A stretch of 64,000 bases of DNA from Peiella sedimenti (lineage in GTDB: Bacteria > Pseudomonadota > Alphaproteobacteria > Caulobacterales > Caulobacteraceae), in assembly GCF_030504955.1 (NCBI RefSeq), contig NZ_JAUKTR010000004.1:62001-126000 (forward strand). The letters are read 5' to 3'. How positions within the stretch are numbered: position 1 is the first letter of the stretch; each line of letters starts with the position of its first letter. The position numbers and the translations under genes were made by a program. A model generated the notes under the pieces. It saw only the letters and a program-made list of their open reading frames with translations. It made no database searches and was not told the origin of the DNA. Positions 53,285 to 60,050 of this stretch are shown here, one piece after another.

Positions 53285-53852
53285 GGAAAAGACGACAGGC
53301 CGCTCTTGTAGGGCTTGTGCGGACGCTCTGACGCTCGAAGCAAACTGGAATCTTAGTGCGGCGCGAGTAGGGGTTTACCTCTGCCGACCGTGCGAAGCGG
53401 AGAAGCGGGCTCGCTATGACAGCGCGGACGCTCGTCGCGCGTATCGCCAAAAGGTTCGGCGCAAGGCGGTGGATCGCCCCTGTCGGCAATGCGGCATTCA
53501 ACTCATTCTTGGGGAATACCTCACCGAAGGGCGGCGAGCGGCGCGGCAATACCTCTGCCGCGCGTGTTGCACGTTGGAGGCCAAGGCAACCGGACGGTCG
53601 GGCCGAAAAGCGCGGCGGAGGGCCACGCCGCCGAACGCGGACTTGGCGGCCATCACGGCGATATACCGACAAGCTCAAAGGATGACCGAACTGACCGGCC
53701 ATCCTTGGCACGTTGACCATATCGTTCCGTTGTCGCGCGGAGGATTACACCACCAAGACAACCTCATCGCCATGCGTGCCGACCTCAACTTAGCCAAAGG
53801 CGCGCGATACTGGCCGTGGCTGCGCTGGTTCAATGAGCCCTCAGATAAATAG
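53235..53852 (+). CDS. HNH endonuclease with zinc-binding cysteines, inside the head operon
   Basis: 205 residues. Cysteine pairs 'CRACADAL', 'CRPCEAEKR', 'CRQCGIQL' and 'CRACCTLEA' suggest two zinc sites. The C terminus has 'HPWHVDHIVPLSRGGLHHQDNLIAMRADLNLAKGAR', an HNH core. This is not a usual head gene, so it may be a free-standing homing endonuclease inserted between portal and protease. A GTG at 53232 is an alternative start. Its stop lies inside the next TAAATA element. Confidence 0.85.
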   Translation: MPKGYPLSGKRKTKTFEEKTTGRSCRACADALTLEANWNLSAARVGVYLCRPCEAEKRARYDSADARRAYRQKVRRKAVDRPCRQCGIQLILGEYLTEGRRAARQYLCRACCTLEAKATGRSGRKARRRATPPNADLAAITAIYRQAQRMTELTGHPWHVDHIVPLSRGGLHHQDNLIAMRADLNLAKGARYWPWLRWFNEPSDK

Positions 53853-53857
53853 GGGCA
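53837..53857 (+). promoter_or_regulatory. TAAATA start-associated element (8)
   Basis: TAAATA at 53846-53851, 11 bases before ATG 53857. GCCC (53837-53840) pairs with GGGC (53853-53856). It overlaps the upstream stop codon TAG. GGGG near the start may act as a weak Shine-Dalgarno. Confidence 0.6.
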
Positions 53858-54492
53858 TGACCAAAGAAATCCGTTCGTTCGAACTCACCGACGTTGAGGT
53901 CCGCGAGACCCAGGGGGAGGGCGAAGCCCGAACCCTGACCGGTTACGCCAGCGTCTTCGATAGCCCATCCGTGAACCTGGGCGGTTTCATCGAACGGGTC
54001 GCGCCAACCGCCTTTACCCGCTCCCTCAAGGCTGCCGCCGAAGGCGAGTCGAACATCTTCGCGCTCTGGGCGCACGATAGCTCGCAGCCGTTGGGTTCGA
54101 CGGGCGGCGGAAAGCTAAGCCTGGAGGCCGATGAAAAGGGCCTGAGGTTCTCCCTCGACGTGGCCCGGATGACCCCGGCCCAACTGGACGCGGCCCGCGA
54201 CGGCGAACTCCGCATGAGCTTCGGCTTCTCCGTTCGGCATGACGAATGGACCGAAGGTGAAGACGGGCTCCCGCTTCGCACCCTAGTTGACGTTGACCTT
54301 TTTGAGGTCAGCCCGGTCATCAGCCCCGCCTATCCCGACACATCGGCGGCCCTGAGGTCGCTTGATGAGTGGCGATCAGCGGAATCGAAGCCGGAGCCGA
54401 AGGTTCGCGCCGATCAGACAAAAGAGTTCCAAGAACTACGCACGCGTCTACTCAAGCGGTTCGCTGAATACAAGATCAATCGCGGCGAGTAA
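53857..54492 (+). CDS. HK97-family prohead protease
   Basis: Serine protease that processes scaffold and capsid. 211 residues. 'LTGYASVFDSPSVNLGGFIERVAPTAFTRSL' and 'IFALWAHDSSQPLGSTGGGKLSLEADEKGLRF' contain the likely catalytic His, while 'LRMSFGFSVRHDEW' contains the likely Ser. The C terminus is charged and helical. Direct neighbour of the capsid gene, the usual order. Confidence 0.94.
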   Translation: MTKEIRSFELTDVEVRETQGEGEARTLTGYASVFDSPSVNLGGFIERVAPTAFTRSLKAAAEGESNIFALWAHDSSQPLGSTGGGKLSLEADEKGLRFSLDVARMTPAQLDAARDGELRMSFGFSVRHDEWTEGEDGLPLRTLVDVDLFEVSPVISPAYPDTSAALRSLDEWRSAESKPEPKVRADQTKEFQELRTRLLKRFAEYKINRGE

Positions 54493-54497
54493 CGGAC

Positions 54498-54550
54498 CCG
54501 CAAAGATAAATAACTCCGAGACGACCACTCCCGGTCTGATTGGAGTTATT
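54498..54550 (+). promoter_or_regulatory. Extended TAAATA element with hairpin before the capsid gene
   Basis: CCGCAAAGATAAATA ends at 54512 and is followed by a hairpin whose arms are AATAACTCC (54509-54517) and GGAGTTATT (54542-54550). The 3' arm contains GGAG, the Shine-Dalgarno of the ATG at 54554. The same 15-mer precedes the tail tube gene. Confidence 0.7.
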
Positions 54551-54553
54551 GGA

Positions 54554-55744
54554 ATGAATGTAACTGAACTTCGCGCAAAGGCGCAGAAGATCGCGCACGA
54601 GGCCCGTGCGAAGCTCAACGAGATCAAGGAAGACAACTCGAACGCCGCTGAGGTCGAGGCCACTTTCGACAAGATGATCGCTGAGGCGGATGCCCTAGAG
54701 GCTCGCGCCAAGCGCATTGAAGACCTCGAAGCCCGCGAAGCGGCCTGGGAAGCGGCGGATGTCCGCCGCCCTGTCGAAGATCGCTCCGTCGAGGCTCGCG
54801 GGTCAAAGAGCCTGGAAGAGCGTCAAGCCGATGCCTTCCGCACCTATCTGAAGTCCGGCGACACCCAGGAGCTTCGCGCCCAATCCGTCGGCACCGCCTC
54901 TGAAGGCGGCTACCTCGTTCCGACCATCCTGGCCAACGAACTCATCGTGGGCATGAAGGCTTACGGTCCGCTCAACAACGATGGCGTGGTTTCTTACGTT
55001 CGCACCGCTACCGGCGCTCCCATCAACTTCCCGACCCTCGACGACACCTCGAACAAGGGGTCGAAGATTGGTGAGAATACCCAGGTCTCGTCGGCCTCCG
55101 TCGCCTTCGGCACCAAGGCGCTCGATGCTTACAAATACACGACCGGTGCCGTCCTGGTTTCGAAGGAATTGCTGCAAGACGCATCCTTCGACGTGTCGGC
55201 CATCGTCACCGCCGCAATGGCGGAACGCATGGGGCGCATTATCAACGAGGTGATGACGACCGGCGACGGCTCCGGCGACCCGAACGGGATTGTCACCGCT
55301 GCCGCCAACGGCAAGACCGCCGCTTCGACTTCCGCCATCGCGGCTGACGAACTGATCGATCTCATCCATTCGGTTGACCCGGCCTATCGTGGCCGCGCCT
55401 CCTTCATGTTCGCGGATTCGACCCTCAACGCCCTTCGTAAGCTGAAGGACTCTGAAGGCCGCTACATCTGGCAGCCCGGCCTCGTTGCCGGTGAAGCCGC
55501 CACCATCCTCGGCCACAAGTTCTATGTGAACTCCGATATGGCCGCGATTGGCGCGGGCACTAAGTCGGTGCTCTTCGGCGACTTCAGCCGCTACTACGTG
55601 CGGCAGGTGCTGCCGTTCGAGATCGTGCGTCTCACCGAACGCTACGCCGACTACGGCCAAGTCGGCTTCATCGGCTTCGCCCGCTACGACGGCGAACTGA
55701 TGGATGCCCGCGCGGTCAAGGCTCTGACCCAGGCGGCCTCCTAA
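54554..55744 (+). CDS. Phage major capsid protein, HK97 family
   Basis: 396 residues. The N-terminal coiled-coil delta domain (about 1-85, 'LRAKAQKIAHEARAKLNEIKEDN') is normally removed by the protease. Then 'TASEGGYLVPTILANELIVGMKAYGPL', 'YTTGAVLVSKELLQDASFDV', and 'VLFGDFSRYYVRQVLPFEIVRLTERY' are HK97-fold blocks. The start at 54554 lies after the extended hairpin element. The upstream in-frame sequence is not capsid-like. Confidence 0.96.
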   Translation: MNVTELRAKAQKIAHEARAKLNEIKEDNSNAAEVEATFDKMIAEADALEARAKRIEDLEAREAAWEAADVRRPVEDRSVEARGSKSLEERQADAFRTYLKSGDTQELRAQSVGTASEGGYLVPTILANELIVGMKAYGPLNNDGVVSYVRTATGAPINFPTLDDTSNKGSKIGENTQVSSASVAFGTKALDAYKYTTGAVLVSKELLQDASFDVSAIVTAAMAERMGRIINEVMTTGDGSGDPNGIVTAAANGKTAASTSAIAADELIDLIHSVDPAYRGRASFMFADSTLNALRKLKDSEGRYIWQPGLVAGEAATILGHKFYVNSDMAAIGAGTKSVLFGDFSRYYVRQVLPFEIVRLTERYADYGQVGFIGFARYDGELMDARAVKALTQAAS

Positions 55745-55947
55745 TGAAGGCCCGGCTGATCGTTTGCATGGTGGGTGCTGATCTCGTCCGCGAGATCGGC
55801 ACCGTCATCGAAGGCGATGAGGCCGTTCGCCTGTGCGAGGCCGGTCTAGCGGTGCCTGTGACGGATACCGCCTTCGAGACGGCTACGTCTGAGGCAGCCT
55901 TCGAGACGGCCACCGCTCGCCGCGCACCAAAGAAGGTCAAGCAATAA
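55744..55947 (+). CDS. Small protein after the capsid gene (67 aa)
   Basis: Unrecognised. 'KARLIVCMVGADLVREIGTVIEGDEAVRLCEAGLAVPV' may form a small beta domain, followed by two copies of AFETAT (residues about 43-48 and 52-57) and a basic tail. The start overlaps the capsid stop (TAATG). It may be a capsid decoration or assembly helper by position. Confidence 0.6.
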   Translation: MKARLIVCMVGADLVREIGTVIEGDEAVRLCEAGLAVPVTDTAFETATSEAAFETATARRAPKKVKQ

Positions 55948-55981
55948 AACCCAGAGAAGTGATGTCGCCGCTTGACCTGAG

Positions 55982-56008
55982 AGGCCCCGGTTCACGCCGG
56001 GGCCTTTT
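55982..56008 (+). terminator. Intrinsic terminator after the capsid genes
   Basis: AGGCCCCGG (55982-55990) pairs perfectly with CCGGGGCCT (55997-56005), followed by TTTT. It ends the capsid transcript ahead of the minus-strand moron. Confidence 0.85.
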
Positions 56009-56017
56009 GCTTGCTCG

Positions 56018-56428
56018 CTAAGAGGAAGGGCGGCTGCGATAGTGGCCGCGCACATAGGTGCCATCGCTGCGGTAATAGCCCGCGACCGCGACGGTCTTCG
56101 GCCTGCCGGTGGCCTCGCTGATATCGCCATAGCAGGAGCCGTTCTCAGCGCAGAGCGCGGGGAGGCTTCGCGCGCGTTCAATCTGAAGGCGGCGGCTTTC
56201 AGGCAAGGGCTGAAGGCGGGGTCGGTCCGCTTGCGTCTCAGCAATGGGCGGAAGGCGAGGGCTCTCCCTTTCAGGCGTGAAGCCGAAGTTTGCAGCCTGC
56301 CTTTCTTGGGCAGTGAACCCAAAGTCCTGGCTGGTGCTAGGCGCGTCCCTTGCGCACGTCGATAGAACGCCCAGGCCGAAGAGCGCGCAAATCGCGCCGA
56401 CCTTCAGTTTGGCTTCCCCCCGGTCCAT
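56018..56428 (-). CDS. Small secreted or lipoprotein moron
   Basis: 136 residues. The hydrophobic leader 'KVGAICALFGLGVLSTCARD' ends in a lipobox-like LSTC (atypical Thr). The middle is Arg/Pro/Glu-rich, and the C terminus 'YYRSDGTYVRGHYRS' is a motif often seen at the end of small envelope-associated proteins. Minus strand between head genes, so a moron. Possible role in changing the host surface during lysogeny, which is inference. Confidence 0.6.
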   Translation of the reverse strand: MDRGEAKLKVGAICALFGLGVLSTCARDAPSTSQDFGFTAQERQAANFGFTPERESPRLPPIAETQADRPRLQPLPESRRLQIERARSLPALCAENGSCYGDISEATGRPKTVAVAGYYRSDGTYVRGHYRSRPSS

Positions 56429-56441
56429 GGCCTGAACCCTA

Positions 56442-56458
56442 CCGGATAAATACCGGCA
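56442..56458 (+). promoter_or_regulatory. TAAATA start-associated element (9)
   Basis: TAAATA at 56447-56452, 11 bases before ATG 56458. CCGG (56442-56445) and CCGG (56453-56456) form a self-complementary stem around ATAAATA. No Shine-Dalgarno. It follows the moron. Confidence 0.7.
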
Positions 56459-57036
56459 TGTGGAACAGACTAACCCGCGTCGAAGCCCCGGCTGAGCCGC
56501 TCCTGACGACCGCTGAGGCCAAGGCTCAGCTACGCGTGACCCATGATGAGGATGACGCGCTGATCGATGGCCTGATCTCGACGGCCACCGCCTTCATTGA
56601 AGGGCCGAATGGATGCGGGCTCGCGCCGCTAACTCAAACGTGGCGGCTCTCCCTGGATGGCTTTCCAGCCGGGCCGATCACGCTGCCGCTTAGCCCGGTT
56701 CAGGCGGTCGAGGCGATCACCTATACCGATGAGGCCGGTGAGAGCCGCACCCTCGCTGCCTACGCCTTCGACGCTGACGTTCAGCCAGGGAAGGTCTGGC
56801 CTGCCTATCAAGCTTCCTGGCCAGCGGCGCGGCTAGCGCCTGGGTCGGTCAAGGTGACCTTCACGACCGGATACGGTGATGCCTCAGACGTGCCAGCCGA
56901 CCTTAAACATGCCGCGTTGATGCTGGTCGGCCACCTCTATGAGAACCGTGAGGCGACCGCCGCCGTGGCCCTGTCCGAGGTGCCGATGGGGGTTGAGGCT
57001 ATCCTGAGCCGGTATCGGGCGCTGCCGGTGGGCTAG
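56458..57036 (+). CDS. Head-tail connector protein (gp6-like)
   Basis: 192 residues. 'PLLTTAEAKAQLRVTHDEDDALIDGLISTATAFIEG' and 'LRHAALMLVGHLYENRE'-like 'LKHAALMLVGHLYENREA' are typical of HK97 gp6-like connectors. The C terminus 'VPMGVEAILSRYRALPVG' is also typical. The start is fixed by the TAAATA element; the frame is open further upstream but in moron antisense. It overlaps the convergent moron end by 38 bases. Confidence 0.88.
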   Translation: MWNRLTRVEAPAEPLLTTAEAKAQLRVTHDEDDALIDGLISTATAFIEGPNGCGLAPLTQTWRLSLDGFPAGPITLPLSPVQAVEAITYTDEAGESRTLAAYAFDADVQPGKVWPAYQASWPAARLAPGSVKVTFTTGYGDASDVPADLKHAALMLVGHLYENREATAAVALSEVPMGVEAILSRYRALPVG

Positions 57037-57736
57037 AGCGCCGTCTCTTCCTCAGGCTATTCCGCTTAGCCTTTGAGAGTCGCGGGTCACCTTCAGTCCG
57101 TATCGACGCACCAAATGTGGGTTTTGCGCGCACTGATCTGAAACCGGGGCTTGGAGGGATGCGATCTAATGGTAATTCGAGAGATGGCTGGTCTCGCACA
57201 GTGATGGAAATCCGCTGTGCCCCCATATCCCTTGCCGTTTTGAGCAAGCGAATAGCAGCTTGTTCGGTCTTCGGTGTAATTTTGTCGAAACTGAACAAAA
57301 CATCGATGGGCAGATCATCAGGGCGGGGCCGCCTGCCGCCCTTCAGGGGCAGTAATTCCCAGAATGGTTTGCCAAACACGACCTGCCACACAAACGCGCC
57401 GATGCCAGCGGCTCCGCCCGCCATCTCCCAGTCGATCCCAAGCGACCCCATTCTATTGGTGAGATGCACGGCAACATCGACAGCAAAGGTGAGTTCAATG
57501 GAGCCACGCTTTGGGCTGGTCACCAAATACATCAGTGCGTGGTGCTCACCTTTCCCGAACTGATCGTCACAGGCCAGAATATAGAGGCTCTCCATCGACT
57601 CGGTGAGGCGCACCACTTCCTGCAAGGCGAGCAACTGGGGCCGCCCTGGCTCCCACTCGAACTTGATCCGGGTAACATCATTGAGCACCGCGCTTCTCCG
57701 ACAGCGATGGCCTTCTTCGTCGCGCACCTTAGCCAT
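56999..57736 (-). CDS. Hypothetical moron protein with one membrane helix
   Basis: About 245 residues, unrecognised. 'LTFAVDVAVHLTNRMGSLGIDWEMAGGAAGIGAFVWQVVFGKPFW' contains one likely membrane or membrane-associated segment near the middle. The C terminus is basic and Ser/Arg/Pro-rich. No Shine-Dalgarno is seen at either ATG 57736 or TTG 57760. Minus strand between two head-connector genes. The third inserted accessory gene of the late region. Confidence 0.55.
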   Translation of the reverse strand: MAKVRDEEGHRCRRSAVLNDVTRIKFEWEPGRPQLLALQEVVRLTESMESLYILACDDQFGKGEHHALMYLVTSPKRGSIELTFAVDVAVHLTNRMGSLGIDWEMAGGAAGIGAFVWQVVFGKPFWELLPLKGGRRPRPDDLPIDVLFSFDKITPKTEQAAIRLLKTARDMGAQRISITVRDQPSLELPLDRIPPSPGFRSVRAKPTFGASIRTEGDPRLSKAKRNSLRKRRRSSPPAAPDTGSG

Positions 57737-57760
57737 TGCTCGAAGTAGGGAAATGGCCAA

Positions 57761-57779
57761 GCCAGATAAATACTGGCGA
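57761..57779 (+). promoter_or_regulatory. TAAATA start-associated element (10)
   Basis: TAAATA at 57767-57772, 12 bases before ATG 57779. GCCAG (57761-57765) pairs perfectly with CTGGC (57773-57777), leaving the loop ATAAATA. Clearest stem-loop form of the element. Confidence 0.7.
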
Positions 57780-58135
57780 TGGCCTATCTCCCACCGTCAG
57801 CCGGAGCCCTGAGAGAGCGCGTTCGCATTGAACGCCGCTCAGCCGCGCCTGACGATATGGGCAATGAGGTCGCGGCGTGGGCTCCCCAGGCGACCGGCAT
57901 TCCGGCTCGCATCGCTCCCACCAAGGGCGGTGAGGGAGTTCAGGCGGGCCGCCTAGCTGGCCTATCCGCGTTCGACATCACGGTTCGAGCGACTTCCGCC
58001 ACCAATGCCATCGGCCCGGCTGACCGTCTCGTCGATGAACGGTCAGGGCGGTCGTTCAACATCAAGTGGGCGGGATGCCTCGACGAACGAGGCCGGTTCA
58101 TCACCATCCTGGCTGAAGCCGGAGGGGCCGACTGA
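57779..58135 (+). CDS. Phage head closure / head-tail adaptor protein
   Basis: 118 residues. 'GALRERVRIERRSAAPDDMGNEVAAWAPQATGIPARIAPTKG' and 'RSFNIKWAGCLDERGRFITILAE' are typical of the HK97 gp7/SPP1 gp16-type head closure family. Stop and next start overlap by one base. Confidence 0.9.
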   Translation: MAYLPPSAGALRERVRIERRSAAPDDMGNEVAAWAPQATGIPARIAPTKGGEGVQAGRLAGLSAFDITVRATSATNAIGPADRLVDERSGRSFNIKWAGCLDERGRFITILAEAGGAD

Positions 58136-58533
58136 TGGCCTCCGGCAGCACATGGAAGGGCTTGGCGGAGTTTCAGCGGCGCATCGACGCCTTGCCGGAT
58201 CACGTAAGAACGGCGGCGCGCCAGGCCCTCGAAAAGAGCACCGACGAGGCGGTCAGCCTCATCCAGCGCAACGTCGCCACTCATCCCGATGCGCCGCATA
58301 TCCGCGACACGGTTCGCGCTGAGCCGGGCCGCTCAGACCTGTCGATAGATGTCGTCATGGGGTCGGAGGAAGCCCCATACGCGGCCCCTCTTGAGTTCGG
58401 CCACATGGCCCCGGACGGCTCGCACGTTCCGGCCCAGCCGGTTTTCTATCCCGCCGTGAAAGTGGTGCGAAAGCGGCACCGCTCGCGCATCGCCAGAGAG
58501 GTCCGCAAGGCCCTCAAGGACGGCCCGAAGTGA
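58135..58533 (+). CDS. HK97-gp10-like tail completion protein
   Basis: 132 residues. 'FQRRIDALPDHVRTAARQALEKSTDEAVSLIQRNVA' then 'APYAAPLEFG' and 'QPVFYPAVKVVRKRHRSRIAREVRKALK' match the HK97 gp10 family. It joins tail and head. It overlaps the next gene by four bases. Confidence 0.9.
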   Translation: MASGSTWKGLAEFQRRIDALPDHVRTAARQALEKSTDEAVSLIQRNVATHPDAPHIRDTVRAEPGRSDLSIDVVMGSEEAPYAAPLEFGHMAPDGSHVPAQPVFYPAVKVVRKRHRSRIAREVRKALKDGPK

Positions 58534-58922
58534 GCGAGCCCGCCTACGCCCTTCAGAAGGCCGTGGTCGTCGCCCTCAAGGGGGCGGGGGTCTGCGCTGG
58601 GCGCGTCTATGACCGGGTGCCTACCCCGGTGACGTTCCCATTCGTGCAGATTGGCAATGACAGCTTCAGCGAAGCCTATGACCTGGGGGCCGACTTCACC
58701 GAGTGTGATGTGACGGTTCACGTCTACAGCCGCGCCGTAGGCAAACCCGAACTGAAGACGATCACGTCCGCCGTCCGCGCCGCGCTCGATCAGGCCCTCA
58801 GTCTAGACAGCTTCGCCATGGCGGAGGCTCGCTTCACCGGCAGCCGCTATTTCACCGACCCGGACGGCCTGACAGAGCACGCCGTGCTCACGTTCGAATA
58901 CCTCGTGCAACCCCTCGCCTGA
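58530..58922 (+). CDS. DUF3168 tail completion protein
   Basis: 130 residues. 'ALQKAVVVALKGAGVCAGRVYDRVPTPVTFPFVQIGND' and 'CDVTVHVYSRAVGKPELKTITSAVRAAL' are characteristic of DUF3168 tail terminator proteins that cap the tail tube. It is the last gene before the tail tube. Confidence 0.9.
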   Translation: MSEPAYALQKAVVVALKGAGVCAGRVYDRVPTPVTFPFVQIGNDSFSEAYDLGADFTECDVTVHVYSRAVGKPELKTITSAVRAALDQALSLDSFAMAEARFTGSRYFTDPDGLTEHAVLTFEYLVQPLA

Positions 58923-58937
58923 GACCGGCTGCCGAGG

Positions 58938-58976
58938 CCGCAAAGATAAATACTCCGAAGCCCCATTCGGAGTATT
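58938..58976 (+). promoter_or_regulatory. Extended TAAATA element with hairpin before the tail tube gene
   Basis: CCGCAAAGATAAATA (58938-58952) as before the capsid gene. Perfect 11-bp hairpin: AATACTCCGAA (58949-58959) with TTCGGAGTATT (58966-58976), six-base loop. The 3' arm has GGAG and the ATG is at 58981. Confidence 0.75.
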
Positions 58977-58980
58977 ATAT

Positions 58981-59430
58981 ATGGCAACTATTCAGAACGT
59001 TCTTGGTGAAACCTTCCTAATCCAGATTGGCGACGGTGCGGAGACCGAAGTTTTCGCTCATCCCGCCCTTATCAACACCAAGCGCAGCATAAACTTTTCT
59101 ACCAACGTCGAGAGCGACGAACTCGTCGATATTTCCGATCAGTCGGCTCCGGCTCAGACCGTTCGCCGCGTTCGCTCCACTGATCTGAAGGTAGACGGTT
59201 CCGGGCTCATCCATGGCCCGGCTCTCAACGAGTGGGTGGCTTGGTCGCTGAGCGGCGAAGTCAAGAATGTAAAGGTCACCAAGACCGGCGCGGGCGCATC
59301 GGGCGGCTTCACCATCACGGGTCCGTTCGTTCTGACCGGATTCCAGATCGACGCTGAGCGCGTGAAGTCGGCTGAATGCCAGATCACGCTCGAACAAGCC
59401 GGGGCGCTGACCTACGCCGCCACCGCCTGA
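58981..59430 (+). CDS. Phage tail tube (major tail) protein
   Basis: 149 residues, beta-rich. 'FLIQIGDGAETEVFAHPALINTKRSINFSTN', 'RSTDLKVDGSGLIH' and 'FVLTGFQIDAERVKSAECQITLEQAG' are typical tail-tube blocks. One of the two genes with the extended hairpin element, fitting the high expression needed. Its stop overlaps the chaperone start (TGATG). Confidence 0.9.
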   Translation: MATIQNVLGETFLIQIGDGAETEVFAHPALINTKRSINFSTNVESDELVDISDQSAPAQTVRRVRSTDLKVDGSGLIHGPALNEWVAWSLSGEVKNVKVTKTGAGASGGFTITGPFVLTGFQIDAERVKSAECQITLEQAGALTYAATA

Positions 59431-59897
59431 TGTTCGATCATCAGCCCGAAATCAGCCCTCGTTCGGCGAAGGTTCATTGCTTCGTCGGCGAGGGCTATTT
59501 CGATCTCCGCCTTCGCATTGGCGAACTCATCCAGTTGCAGGAGAAGCTCGATAGCGGCCCCTCCGCCATTCTAGGCCGACTGCAATCCGGTGATTGGCGC
59601 ATCGGCGACATCACTGAGACCATCCGGCTCGCGCTGATCGGCGGGGGCCTGGGTCAGAAGGAAGCCTTCGACCTCGTGACGCGAAACGTCCGCGAGGGCT
59701 ATCTCATCCAATATCAGACGGTCGCCCTGATGGCCCTCTATGCGGCGCTAGCCGGGGTTGAGGATGACCCCATCGAGGGGGAGCCTCAGGCTCCGGCGAC
59801 AGTGCCGGAGCCGACAGAAGAGAACTCGTCCGTTGGAGTTCCTATTTCCAGTTCGCCGGAGCCGCGAACTATACGCCCCAGCAAATCAAAGAAATGA
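59430..59897 (+). CDS. Tail assembly chaperone, N-terminal part (gene-transfer-agent gp10-like)
   Basis: 155 residues in frame 0. 'CFVGEGYFDLRLRIGELIQLQEKLDSGPSAILGRLQSGDW' and 'TIRLALIGGGLGQKEAFDLVTRNV' match the GTA-family chaperone. The C-terminal tail after residue 113 is low-complexity and Pro/Ser-rich, as expected if the real product shifts frame. It precedes the tape measure, the usual place. Confidence 0.88.
   Translation: MFDHQPEISPRSAKVHCFVGEGYFDLRLRIGELIQLQEKLDSGPSAILGRLQSGDWRIGDITETIRLALIGGGLGQKEAFDLVTRNVREGYLIQYQTVALMALYAALAGVEDDPIEGEPQAPATVPEPTEENSSVGVPISSSPEPRTIRPSKSKK
59777..59783 (+). other. Putative -1 ribosomal frameshift site (GGGGGAG)
   Basis: The -1 frame is open only from 59768 onward and meets the second chaperone part, which begins before its own ATG. 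The only homopolymer run in the shared stretch before the -1 domain is five G at 59777-59781. It fits a P-site slip poorly for the A site, so the exact site is uncertain. Confidence 0.45.
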
Positions 59898-60016
59898 GCC
59901 TTTGGGAGTTCCGTTGCCTCAGCAGCGGTTGGGCCAAGGCTCAGGGGGTGGATGAGAAAACCGCACCGCCGACGGAAGCCGATCTAATGGCGGCAATCGA
60001 ACAATACGGGGGCTGA
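59894..60016 (+). CDS. Tail assembly chaperone, C-terminal part (-1 frame)
   Basis: The frame is open from 59768 to 60016. Its clearly protein-like stretch 'YFQFAGAANYTPQQIKEM' lies before the first ATG (59894), followed by 'SLWEFRCLSSGWAKAQG'. So the longer frameshift product is more likely than a separate 40-residue protein. The ATG overlaps the frame-0 stop (ATGA), giving a fallback route. This two-part arrangement is conserved in tailed phages. Confidence 0.65.
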   Translation: MSLWEFRCLSSGWAKAQGVDEKTAPPTEADLMAAIEQYGG

Positions 60017-60034
60017 ACCGGCCCTATTCGGCCT

Positions 60035-60050
60035 CCGGCTAAATAGTCGG
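60035..60050 (+). promoter_or_regulatory. TAAATA start-associated element (11)
   Basis: TAAATA at 60040-60045, ten bases before GTG 60050. CCG (60035-60037) and CGG (60048-60050) flank it. No Shine-Dalgarno. Confidence 0.6.
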
